A stretch of 64,000 nt of DNA from Myrmaecium sp. VS I D KN 1 (lineage: Eukaryota > Ascomycota > Dothideomycetes > Valsariales > Valsariaceae): contig JADQAV010000002.1 of assembly GCA_019775845.1 (NCBI GenBank), positions 1,550,001 through 1,614,000 on the forward strand. The letters are read 5' to 3'. A program made the translations under genes and the position numbers. The stretch's first letter is position 1. Each line of letters begins with the position of its first letter. The notes beneath the pieces are model-generated. The model searched no databases. It saw nothing but the letters and a program-made list of their open reading frames with translations, and was not told where the DNA came from. Below, piece by piece: positions 31,741-42,652 of the stretch.

Positions 31741-33041
31741 ATGGATTCTCAAGGCCTCGAAGCCGCTTTCGAGCGCGTTCACATCAACGACGAGAACGAA
31801 GATGTCTACTCCACAACCAGCACATACCACAAGCATAAGGTAGGATTATGTGCCTTCTCTCGTCTTGAATGCCCACTAACCGGCGATCCGTCCCGCAGCT
31901 GTCCCTCACCTCCACCTCTCTCAGCGCTTCCAACAACCCTAGGATGAAGCTACCGCTTCAGAAGCTCCCCAACCCCTCCGGCCCTAAGCACACCGCCGTG
32001 ATCGCAAAGGTCACACTGCCTTCCCAAGCCGCTCAACAACACCACCGCGAAGTTACCAGCACCTCCTCCCGAGCCTCGGACGAGACGTCTCTCATGCCGC
32101 CACCGAGCAGCATCCCCCGTGCACCAAAGCAGTTCCATTTGGGCATGTTCGAGATCGGTAAACCCCTGGGAAAGGGGAAGTTCGGCCGTGTGTATCTGGC
32201 CCGCGAACGCAGCAGCAATTTTATCTGCGCCCTGAAGGTGCTCCACAAATCGGAGCTGCAGCAGGGCAAGGTGGAGAAGCAGGTTCGCCGCGAAATTGAG
32301 ATTCAATCCCACCTGGCCCATCCCAACATCTTGAAGCTCTACGGCCACTTCCACGATTCCAAGCGGATCTTCCTGATCCTGGAGTTCGCCGGCCAAGGTG
32401 AACTGTACAAGCACCTCCAGAAGGCGAAACGCTTCGAGGAGTGGCGAGCGGCGCAGTACATCGCCCAGATGGCGGCGGCGCTCAAATACCTCCACAAGAA
32501 GCACGTCATGCACCGGGACATCAAGCCCGAGAACATCCTGGTGGGCATCCACGGCGAGATCAAGATCAGCGACTTCGGCTGGAGCGTCCACGCGCCCAAC
32601 AACCGCCGGAACACCATGTGCGGCACCCTGGACTACCTGCCCCCGGAGATGCTGAAGCCGGGCAGCAAGGAGAACTACTACAACGAGAAGGTCGACCTGT
32701 GGAGCTTGGGCGTCTTGACGTACGAGTTCTTGGTGGGCGAGGCGCCGTTCGAGGATACCCCCATAATGACCCAACGGCGGATTGCCCGCGGCGATATGAC
32801 CGTGCCTGGGTTCGTGAGCCCGGAGGCGAGGGATCTGATCAAGAGGGTGCGTATTTCTGTGTGATGAACAGGTGTACAGAGAACTAACTTCAGGCAGTTG
32901 CTGGTCCTCGACCCGGAAAAGCGTATCCCCATCGAAGAGGTCGAGAAGCACCCTTGGATCGTGAAGCATTGCGTCAAGGGGGAACGGGCGAGCTTGAGAG
33001 AGACCGCTAAGAGGAGGAGCGGCGAGGAGCGGAAAAGCTAA
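31741..33041 (+). CDS. ark1: Aurora kinase (Ipl1/Ark1), chromosomal passenger complex
   Basis: Mitotic serine/threonine kinase that corrects kinetochore attachment with INCENP and Survivin. Exons 31741-31839, 31899-32846 and 32898-33041 give 396 aa. A short disordered N terminus is followed by the kinase domain from about 115: [18 protein letters not shown] (glycine loop), [10 protein letters not shown] (ATP Lys), [10 protein letters not shown] (about 238), DFGWSVHAP (about 258), and the Aurora activation loop [16 protein letters not shown], with the Thr phosphorylated in active Aurora. The C terminus ([20 protein letters not shown], then a basic tail) is complete. The DFGWS and LDYLPPEM blocks separate Aurora from other kinases. 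Only one Aurora gene is usual in fungi. Confidence 0.95.
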
Positions 33042-33898
33042 ATGTCTTTCCCTCCTTGTTCTTCTCCTGTTGGTTGTACTCGAAGATGTTGTAAACGTAC
33101 GCGGCACCGCCATGCATCATCTTGTCTTTTCTTTCCTTGTTCGCAGCGGCGCTTTCTTGGGGAGCTTTTGGAAAGTTCTTTTTGTTTCTTTTGATCTGGG
33201 CATATATTCGGAGCCTTTTCTTTCCTTTCTTCATCCTCCATTCGGGCGTTTACAGCGGCAGGCATGGGCAATGTTCGGATCAACGGGATAATTCTGGGGG
33301 GTGCTGGGATGGCGTTCTCTGGGGTTGGTGTCTGAATTTCTCTTTTTTCTTTATCTCGGTCTGGACGCTCATGGGACACATGGCGTTTTTACCTTCTTTT
33401 CCTCCAGTCTCTTCGCCATCATAAGCGTAGTGAGGAAATCATTGGAACAAAACCTTGGATCAGGACAAATGCCGATGTGAAATGTAATTATGGCGAATGC
33501 ATCGGGCGTTTCAGCTGATGATATGGATGCCCCTGTCGTATGCAAAAGCACGAGTACAGATTACTACATGCTTCTCGTCGGCTATACAAATCCCCTGGAA
33601 ATACTACATAGTTTCGTGCGGCAGGCGTGCCCGCTTCATCGGCATGCTTAGGCCTGAAAAAAGACATCTCAAAATGCGGACGCCCTCGATCTAGCGGATA
33701 CGGAAGTAGAAAAGAAAATCCAGGGCGAGAGGGCGGTTTGTCTCTCACTGCTCTCCGCGTACAGACTTAAGCGGAGGACGGCACTGCCTGAACTCGATGG
33801 GCTTACGACCATACGAATGGGGACCCCCCGCGTTCTGTTGGAGAGGGGAGAGAAGGAAGGATGGTGATAAAATAAATGAGGTGCCCTCTTCCACCCTC
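33042..33898. other. Convergent intergenic region
   Basis: 857 bases between Aurora kinase (plus) and msp1 (minus) stops, T-rich on the plus strand near 33120-33240. Both 3' untranslated regions; no gene supported. Confidence 0.5.
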
Positions 33899-35416
33899 TT
33901 AACTTCTTACCTCCTCCGCAGCCTCATGATACGCCGGATCCCGGAATGTCTCCTCGTCGTCCGCCGGGGTCGTGCTCGGGCTGGCGCTCGTGCTCTCCTC
34001 CGTGCTCACTGTCCCCGGCTCCCGGGCAGGTTCTGACCGCACCCCCCTTTCCACCACGTCGATGTCGCTGTCCGTGCTGAAGGCGTGCGGCATGGCCCCG
34101 CCCCTCCACCCGAAGAAATCCTCCGTCCGCACGCCCCTCACATCCTCCGGCTTGACACCCGCGCGGCCAAGCGTGCCCCTCTCCTTTTGCTTGCGGATGT
34201 ACTCGCGCACCGGGCCCATCGCCGCGTCTCGGCATGCTTCCTTGATGTCGGAGCCGCTCATGCCCGCGCTGACACGCACGAGGTACTCGAGATCCAGATG
34301 GTCGCGGTCGATCTTGGTGTCGCGCAAGATGAGCTGGAAGATGTTGCGTCGTTGGGGAGCGGACGGGAGGGAGACCGGGAACTTCTTGGGCATGCGGCGT
34401 AAGATGGCTTCGTCGATGTCCTGGATGCGGTTGGTGGCGCCAAGGATGCAGATGCGTTGGGTTTCTCCGAGTGCGTTCGTGCTGGCAAGGCCGTCCCAAT
34501 GGGTCATGAATCTGGGTAGGTTCACCTCGTTTAGCTAATGGTCCGGTACAGTGAGGAAGGCAGAAGGAGCTTACTCAGCCTTGACCATGCCACTAGCTTC
34601 ATGCTCGCCACTCCGGCGCTGGCCCAGCACCGCGTCAATCTCATCGATGAAGACAATGCTGGGCTGGAGCTTCCGCGCAAGAGAGAATACGGCGTTGACG
34701 AGCTTGTTCGAGTCACCGTACCACTTTTCCGTCAAGGTGGAGATGTGCAGGTTGATGAAGCAGGCGCCGCTCTCGTGCGCAAGGGCTTTCGCAAGCATCG
34801 TTTTACCGCAGCCCGGAGGGCCGTATAGGAGGACGCCAGAGGGTGCGGAGAGAAGCGAGGAGCTGTGTGAGTAAAGATGAGGCATGGTAAGCGGGTAGAT
34901 GACCGATTCCTTGAGCTCTTCGATAATGTCATCGAGGCCGCCAATATCTGTACCATACACAAGTCAGCATGGTGTTGTATTGCGGGCCACCGTTGGGGGA
35001 ACTCGTAACACCTTCAAACGTCACGGGTATCTCCTCCGGCGCAACCACCTCCATCGCAATGGTCTGCTCATACGGCGTGAGCTGGAGTTCTTCCTTCCTC
35101 GGCCTCCGCTGAGGCGAGCCATAGCCATCCTCGCTATCCTCCGTGTGGGCTTTGTTCGAAAGGATCCCATCGAGTTTCCGGGATGCGGCGATGGACTTTT
35201 GACGGGCTTCTTCCTTCTGCGTCGCCTCGGGGTCTAATCGCTGGATGATGTTGCGGAACAGATAATAGCAAATGACTGGCTAGGGACCGAGTTAGTTCGT
35301 GCGCCGTCCCTTCTGAGAAGATATGAGACATGTCAAAGCTGCCAACTCACTATTGAGACGCCCATGATAAGGTCGGGCAGGTAATGGGCCAGCCGCTTGC
35401 CGGAATCGACGCCCAT
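33899..35416 (-). CDS. msp1: Outer-mitochondrial-membrane AAA ATPase Msp1 (ATAD1)
   Basis: AAA ATPase anchored in the outer mitochondrial and peroxisomal membranes that extracts mislocalised tail-anchored proteins. Exons on the minus strand 35416-35351, 35279-35012, 34947-34575 and 34511-33899 give 439 aa. A single N-terminal membrane helix spans intron 1 ([15 protein letters not shown]). Then come the linker, [20 protein letters not shown], Walker A GPPGCGKT, pore loop [10 protein letters not shown], Walker [34 protein letters not shown] (sensor and Arg fingers) and [17 protein letters not shown]. The C-terminal tail is acidic and Ser/Thr-rich. The last codons include GAGGTAAGA, which could be a splice donor, so the final residues are less certain. 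Divergent from tim21. Confidence 0.93.
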
Positions 35417-35751
35417 GATGGCTGTGAGTTTGTATGTATATGGATGATCTATGGAGAAAGACACAGCATGAGAGCCTCGGCGGAGGATATGCAACAATGC
35501 GCTCCGGAATGTTGAACGGGAAAGAGATAGTATGAGCGGTCTACGGTCGTCGGCTGGGGATCGCCGGCAGCAGTAGTGAACAACCGTTGCGGAGGACGCC
35601 ACGCTGCTACTTCATGTGCCACCGTGGCGCACCGGGCCTCGGCATCTCCGCCGTGACAGGCAAATCGACGAGGGAACATTGAAGCTTCTTTCAACTCATC
35701 CCGACGCCAACCTTTCCCCCCCTAAAGTCGCTCCTTTCTCGCGCAACCAGT
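35417..35751. promoter_or_regulatory. Divergent promoter msp1 / tim21
   Basis: 335 bases between the opposed starts of two genes for mitochondrial membrane proteins. No TATA box recognised. Confidence 0.55.
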
Positions 35752-36529
35752 ATGGCCACAGTCCGCCGAAGTGTGCGGCTTTCGGGCATCTCAGCATCTC
35801 CTCGAGCCTGCAGCCTCACACGCCTACGAAGCCTCTGTCCCCGGTCCCAACTCCGCAGCTATGCGTCCCCAAGCCGCCGCCAAGTCACCGTCACCAGCGA
35901 CGATGGCCGTGTGCGCTGGGCAGACCTCAGTGTCCGCGAGAAGGCCGCCCGTACCACACAGCAGTCGGTCAATCTGATCGTCGTACTCGGCGGCATCCTT
36001 GCGACGGTATGATCAGCACTACCTTCGCGATTTGCCTGGACCTCGGGTCCGGCCATGGCTCAGTAGCGGCTCCAGCTGACATATATAGGCCGGCGTCATT
36101 GCCATTCTCTATACCGACATACTTTCCCCGGAGTCACGGACAAACCAATTCAGCCGCGCATTCGAGCGGATCCGGCGAGACCCGCAGTGTCAGGAACTGC
36201 TCGGGGGTCCAATGAGCGCGATTACGGCGTATGGAGATAGCAGCAAGCATGGCTCGGGCGGCTGGAGGGCGAACCGTCATGCGCAGCAAACCGTGGTCGA
36301 AACCGACAAGCTGGGAACGGAGCACATGTACATGTCGTTCAAGGTAGTGGGCTCACAAAATCCGGGCACGGCGCATGTTCATCTGACTAAGAGCCCCGGC
36401 GCGACGGAGTGGGATACCCGACAACTGTACCTGGATGTCACCGGCCATCAGAGGGTTTGGCTTGAGAACGCGGACTCGAAAGCAGATCGCAAGGGGCCGA
36501 CCAAGCTGTTTGGTGTTCGATGGTGGTAA
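35752..36529 (+). CDS. tim21: Tim21, subunit of the TIM23 presequence translocase
   Basis: Inner-membrane protein that links TIM23 to TOM and to respiratory complexes. Exons 35752-36006 and 36089-36529 give 231 aa. A basic, Ser-rich N terminus (MATVRRSVRLSGISASPRA) fits a mitochondrial presequence. One membrane helix (about 72-95; VNLIVVLGGILAT|AGVIAILYT) is split by the intron. The intermembrane-space domain has FERIRRDPQCQELLGGPMSA, GTEHMYMSFKVVG, GTAHVHLTKSPG and the end LFGVRWW. Length and layout are those of fungal Tim21. The 82-base intron has donor GTATGA and acceptor TATAG. Confidence 0.93.
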
Positions 36530-37083
36530 ACCGCTCCTTAAGCAGGAGGGTGGTTCCACTGTCCTCTGCTTTCGCGCGGAGACCGACCAATTGAAGAAAT
36601 GGCAGCAATGAAGCAGCATCGGCGTCGCTGCTTAGATCCATGGGGAACTGGCGTAGCTCCCTTCCGGGTTCCCAGACGCTGGCAAAAACTTTGATATGGC
36701 CTGTGCGGGACGAGGAAGCTCGTGGCGGCTATGTGGGCCATGGGATTTCGCGGGTTCCCATTGTTTCTCACTCGGAGAGTCCTTCTATGTTGAGCACAGG
36801 CGAAGTCAGCAACAGCAAAGGTGTTCCCGTCGTCGGGTCACACTAGGTCGCCAGGACCCTGCTGTCCTTGGAGCTCGTCGCTCCGGTGAAGCCCCCTACT
36901 TCGGCGAGCGCAAGGCTTTCAGTGTCTCTTTGACCGGATGATCCTGATGACGAAAATGACGAAAACTATTTTTAGGTCATGAGTGAATGATTCACGTCGA
37001 TTTGCATTTACCGTCAGGTCACGAATCCACGAACATCTACATGCGGTAATCATTTACCATTATATATAGTCACCGGTTCGGCG
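36530..37083. other. Convergent intergenic region
   Basis: 554 bases after tim21. AT-rich near 36950-37070, probably a 3' end. No gene supported. Confidence 0.45.
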
Positions 37084-37572
37084 TTACAACTCCCTTTCGA
37101 TCCGTTCTAAACCATCTAAATCTCCTTTCCGTCCGGCAGTTCTCCGAGAGACGGGCTTCTTGCGCTGCAGATCTGTACCTACATCTATGCCGTATCCATT
37201 CCATAGTACGGGCTTGTCGCGATGTCGGCTCGGATGGCTGTGTTTCAGGGATTTCAGGACGGAGCTATCGCTTTCCATCATCGCTACCGTCTCTGGCAGG
37301 AATCCTGACGGGTAGAGTCGTCTCTTCACCGTAGAGACCACATGCTCACGCCTCTGGCGATACTCCAGCCCCGGCACGTTCGGTCTCGCGCGCGCTTGCA
37401 GTCGCCGGTCTTTGATCCATGCCAAATGATATATAAAACCAGCCCGCGTCCGCTCTACATTCACACCTGGCCGGGCTGCTGGGGCCGTTGCAAGCGTAAC
37501 GGCTGTGGCGTCTTGTATTTCTTCTGGTTCTCGTCGCGGTGAACCTTCTCTGCCGGTCCAGGGAACCGACAT
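37084..37572 (-). CDS. Hypothetical small protein (doubtful model)
   Basis: Single frame of 162 aa on the minus strand from ATG 37572. The C-terminal 110 residues have natural protein character (FIYHLAWIKDRRLQARARP, VPGLEYRQRREHVVSTVKRR, FLPETVAMMESDS, then a Lys/Arg-rich end). The first 50 residues overlap a different open frame starting at 37709 (MLRSNPEDIPNRERPEANAP), so the real gene may begin there and join by an intron I could not place. No domain recognised; basic and possibly nucleic-acid associated, but that is a guess. Confidence 0.4.
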   Translation of the reverse strand: MSVPWTGREGSPRREPEEIQDATAVTLATAPAARPGVNVERTRAGFIYHLAWIKDRRLQARARPNVPGLEYRQRREHVVSTVKRRLYPSGFLPETVAMMESDSSVLKSLKHSHPSRHRDKPVLWNGYGIDVGTDLQRKKPVSRRTAGRKGDLDGLERIEREL

Positions 37573-40500
37573 CCACGCTTCGGGGTCCGAAAGGCCGCCT
37601 CGCGATCACGTCTCTCGGTGACAGCGGACAGAATCGACATGGCTGACTGCGGGGCGTTGGCTTCGGGGCGCTCTCTATTCGGAATATCTTCTGGATTACT
37701 TCTCAACATGCGCTTTCCGAAATTTTAACCGTAAACATCTCCGTCGTCTTCTCTCATGCTGCGCGGTTGGAAGTGATTTTGTGTAATGACGGCGATGAAA
37801 AAAGGGAAAAAAAATGATGGTCAAGTCTCTTCTTCAGCAGCGTAAGCTTGTCAGCTTGCTGGGAGTCAGCCTTTGCTTAGCCATCACCTGTCTCTTCCCA
37901 TGTCGTTCTGAGGTACGTCCGGTCGCCAGAGAGTATCCGAATCTTCCCTACGGACGGCAACGTCTCTCATTTCTGCCATTGGTTGGTTGGTCATACTACG
38001 TATGTACGAAGAATCCATTCTGCTTCACTGTACCGGGAGCCTCGGTGCGTCCGTCTACTATATCGATTGATTCTATTTATGTGTTTGCGGTCTGTTTTTT
38101 AGAGTCGCTTGAGCCATCTCCTGCGTTTTGCAGGCATTTTTTCTACTACTCACTCCGAGCCTTTTTCCCACTCGACTCGAGTATGTGACTCCCATATCGA
38201 AAGCTGCACGCGGGAAGCAGATCACAGTGATGTGAAGCGCCTGAGGCATCCTCCGTACATACGGAGGGAAGTCAAAAATCCCCTGCTTCCCTCCCCTCGC
38301 CGAGGTCTCGTTCGAGGTCTAGTCCGGTCGAGAAGAGCTGAGCTGCTTTGCTCGCTTGCTTGCTTGGTTGATTGCGATCGACACTGGCAACGCGCAGTCC
38401 ACTGTTTCCCCTTCCTTCTTAACCGGAGATGGCATAATACCTACTACCTACGCGTGCTACCCTCCCTGACGTTTTACCTACAGCGCTAATAAAAGAAACA
38501 GATGCCTGTGTTTTATGGTTATCTTGCGGTGGGGGCGGGGAGAAAGCGGATATGCGGAATACATGTCGAACGTTGCAGGTGCTCGGCACATGCAGTGGAT
38601 GGACACTGTAGGTAGAGTATATGTCCGTAGAGAATGGACATAGAGTACTTAAGGTAGGTATACACAGAGGGAGTGCCAGCTCGTTGAACTAGTACCAACG
38701 TTAGGTGCACAGCAAGTAGAAGGCCGATGGAAGCGCGGGGACGGGACGGGATGAGGAATGGAGGAATGGAGGAATGGAAGAAGAAGGCATCCAGGAGCAC
38801 CGTGTCATCCAGATACCAAGCTGGACACCCGCCACGGCGTAGCCTCCGTTTCTGTTCACGGTGCGCCGGTGGCGGGGGACGGACCCGGAATGGCGCGGCT
38901 CGCTGTTGCCTATTGTTGTTGTAGTGGTAGGATGGTTTTGTTGTTGTTCTGAGGAGGCACGATGACAAGATAGGTCTGGTACACCTTCGCGAAGGACGAA
39001 CGAAACGAACGAGAACCGGGAAAGCAAACCAGAAAGCGTGGCGATAGGCTACCTACCCAGCAGCATACGCGTTTTTCCTGGAAGGTACTTATGTACTGTA
39101 TCTGTACACACACGGTTTATACCGCGTTCCGCGTTTAACACCTGTGGACACTCAGGCACGAGTACAGAGTGAAGTTGAAGGCTGGACGGCACCCGCGGAC
39201 GGGAGCTCAGCCTTCAACCACGGGTTCGGACTCCGCTCTCGAACGAGGGCTCAAAGCCACCTCGGTCACCTGTGGGAAGGAAGAGCGCGAGGCACCTACT
39301 TTTCATGCAGGAACGCGATCATAACCGTGTTTTCGTCTCTCTCTCTCTCTCTTCCCTTTTGCTTTCGTACCTGAAGAGAAGATTGGTCCTTTTTTTAGGC
39401 TCTTCCGCCCACGCCGGCCCCCTTCTTTCAGTGGAGCTCCACTGGTGCCGGGTGCGGCGGCGCGGCGGTCGATGGTAGTCGATGGGTGATGATGGTGGAG
39501 ATCTCATCAGTCCGGAAGGGGGGCGGGCGCAGGTCCCGTCTCAGCATCGTTCCAGGTTCCATCGGATTCGCGGGCCCCGGGAAAACACCTGCTCCCGCTT
39601 TGTCCCGTGAGACGTCCGTGCCTGGCGAAGAAGGGGGTTTGCGAATTCATGCGCCTGACGCACCCCCTTCCCCCCGGCCAAAGCCCCTACGGTGATTGGT
39701 CCCGGCGCGTGTGGGAGACTGACCAGCCGATCCGCCACGGTACTTTCCAGTTCACTATATCGAAGGGATATTGGCCTCCTTCCCCGGAGCACTTCTCTCT
39801 ACATCACTATCAGCTACTAGACACAATGTCTTACGGAAGAGAACATGGAAGAGAACAATAGGAGTGTATCTGTATACGAGATCAGAAAGGAGCTTCAGGC
39901 ACACACATACTGCATGGCGCAGCACCAGCAGCGGACCCAAATCCTTTTTCCTTTCTTCGAAATTTAGCGAAATTAAACCCACACGAAACTGGAACGCCAC
40001 AGGGAGGGGATTGACAGGGTGCACCCCCGCCGCCGCGACCGCGTCCTGGATTTTTAGCGCCGCTTTCCCTCTCGTTCCCCCCTCAGGTAGGAGGAACATG
40101 GAGCTGGCAGCTGGTGCGTCTTGGGCCCCCCTGCGAGGCGAGGTGTGGTGGTCTGCAGGTCTGTCGTACTCTGCTCTAGCAGGACGGTGCATATACGTAC
40201 CGACATACATACCTCAGGTACCTATTGTTTGTACTTTGATTCTCACCACGTATCTACGATTGGTTGGCGAGGATGAATGTGAAAAATCAACGGTAGTAAC
40301 CGGTCCGGCAGCGCTGCGTGATGAACGAGGGGAGAACGTGTGTCTGATGTGAAATACGAAGGATTCGCGCTATAACTTATACCTACTACCTTAGGTACAG
40401 AATGCTGGCTGCTATAGAATAGGTATATAAATGCGCACGTCGTTCTCACTGCTCTTCTGGAATCATTCTAATAGAAGGGAAGGGCTTATTGTTAGGCAGG

Positions 40501-42652
40501 TACTTCACTTATCACTCATCACTCGCTGAAACAGCTCGAAGCCTTAGGGAGGATGGGCGAGACAGTAGCATCCAGCTGCCCGTTGAAAACCTGGGAGGCC
40601 CTTCCACAATGTTGAGTATGCATAGAGCCCAGCCTTACTGGTCAATGGAGGGGAAGTAGTAGTTTGTATAAGCATGTATACATGAATGTAGGTTAAAAGG
40701 ACAAGTACGAAGTCGAGACTCAAAATCCACAGACTGCTCCAGATGGATGTCGTGATCCCCTCTTTCTTCCCCCACCCGCTGACCCTTTCGTGCCCTTACC
40801 TTAACTAACTGCTGCGTGCCTGTTGATCTGCCGTCAGCCGGCGTCGTCATCATCATCGTCACGAAAACCTTCCTCTTGCGACTGAGGGAGGCTTTCGCTT
40901 TCGCGTTCGCCTCTGGCACGGTACAATGAGTTGTAGACTCCCCTTGTTTCGAGCGGTCTGGAAAAGGGTCCGATATGGACGGATGGGGGATGAGATGGAA
41001 GAGCTCGCAAACCATCATCTTCATCCTCATCATCACCACCACCACCACCACGGACAAGAGGATATCCTAAGGTAGCTGCAGGGCTGGTGTTCGACGGACG
41101 AGGGATAAACGATTCATCATCCCGTTCCCATATTTATCAATACAATCAACGACCTACTTACTTACCTACTACTACTACCTTACATACCATACCGACAGGG
41201 GATGTCAACGTCGAACTGCTCGATTCCCCTAAACGTTGAATACCTAGCGTGTTGCGTTGCCCGGGACTTATGCACGCCGCAATTATTGACTCGAGGCGGC
41301 CCCAGCAGCACCGCACCGCGCCGGCACCACCCTCGGGTCGGGACACGAGCCCCCTCTGGTCGCTGTGGACCTCCCCAACTCCCCCTAGCCCCGTCGAGCT
41401 TGCCCGCGTTCTGCCCACGCTTGCCCTCGTCCGCCTTCGCCCGCTCTCGCCCGTCCACTCCCTTGCCGCGACTACGAAGGGGACCAAGGACCGTTCGGCG
41501 CCTCTCGTCTCACCTCTCGCTCCATCGCCAACCTTGCTGCTCTCGTCCTCGACCCTCCTCGACCCTCTTCGACGCCCTCTCCCTCCCTCTCCGTCCGTCT
41601 TTCCAACCTCCCCGAACCACGCATCACGACAACCGTCGACTGGCACCCGTAGCACTGCCTTGTCTCGCCCTTTGCAGTGCGTCAACTCCGCCGTCGCACC
41701 CCTCTAGCTCGTTCCTCCCCCACCGCGTCCGACCACAATCGAAAACCGACCTCCCCACGCTCTCTATTCGATCATATCGCTGGATCGCCCCTCGTTCATT
41801 CGTTATTCTTACCACTCCTTCTTCGCGACCGTTTCGTCTTTCGATCTCATTCTCCTTCACCCTCCCCATCGACCAACGTTCCGAGTGACGTCCTCGTCGT
41901 GATCCCGTTTCCGTGGCCAAACGTTTCTGCGTCCGACACGCCAGAGACAGACCGACCCTCCAGCCCTACCCCTTCGCCGCAAGGACAAACACGTCGAGCC
42001 CCGAGCGCCGCGTACGGTTGGACCAGCCCCTGGAAATTCGAACGGCTTCGCCAAGGCCGCTTTCTTTGTTCGAACCTCCCGCATACTACAGCGGCGTGAT
42101 CGGACGGCTTTTCCAGTTCTTTGACAGCGCCTTTCGACCCCGAATCACTGTCTGGGACATCCATTCTCCTCCCAATCTTAAGGATCGTCCTCGCCTGCCG
42201 ACAGTCGCTACACGTGGGACCTCTTCGCGCAAGAGTGTGCCGCACAGCCCTCGACGTCGTCGTATCCGTCAACACAAGAGGCTGTCGCTGTCGCTGTCCC
42301 TGGGACAGTTGGAAGATGGTGGTTTAAACAAGCAAATTGTTGCCATCGTTCGTTCCTATCTCGCGTTGACCGTTAGTTACGGCCTTGCTTCTATCTTGCT
42401 GGCTGCATAGACAGTCCTGTAAGTTTCCCTGCTCAGTTACGCTGTCCGGCATGACTGATTGGCGTCCAAGGTCCACTCATTTTTCTTGACTCGTCAAGTA
42501 CACTCGTTTTATATATTCTCCCTGACACGTAAGTGGACCGAGTCGTTGGGAGAAGGGCCGCGCTGACGATCGTATAGATATCACTTGTTCTAACACGCCA
42601 TATCAAGTCATACAAAGGGTTAGCGGAGAAATCTAGTGACAAACGATACACC
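37573..42652. other. 5-kb gene-poor region upstream of msb2
   Basis: The longest stretch without a supported gene. It holds short GGAATGGA repeats (38755-38778), a CACCAC tract (41036-41051), many TACCTAC/GTAGGTA words including ACCTTAGGTA near 40388, and from about 41280 a C/T-rich plus strand up to msb2. Frames of 140-230 codons at 41202-42410 are Pro/Ser/Arg-rich and overlap one another, as expected of pyrimidine-rich leader. GTAAGT followed by CAG-like signals near 42420-42470 could be a 5'-leader intron. A long regulatory region or unannotated long noncoding transcripts are possible. Confidence 0.45.

Noticed and set aside
41202-42410. Several plus-strand frames of 140-230 codons before msb2
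   Set aside because: They overlap one another in different phases and are Pro/Ser/Arg-rich, as expected from a C/T-rich leader. No conserved motif.
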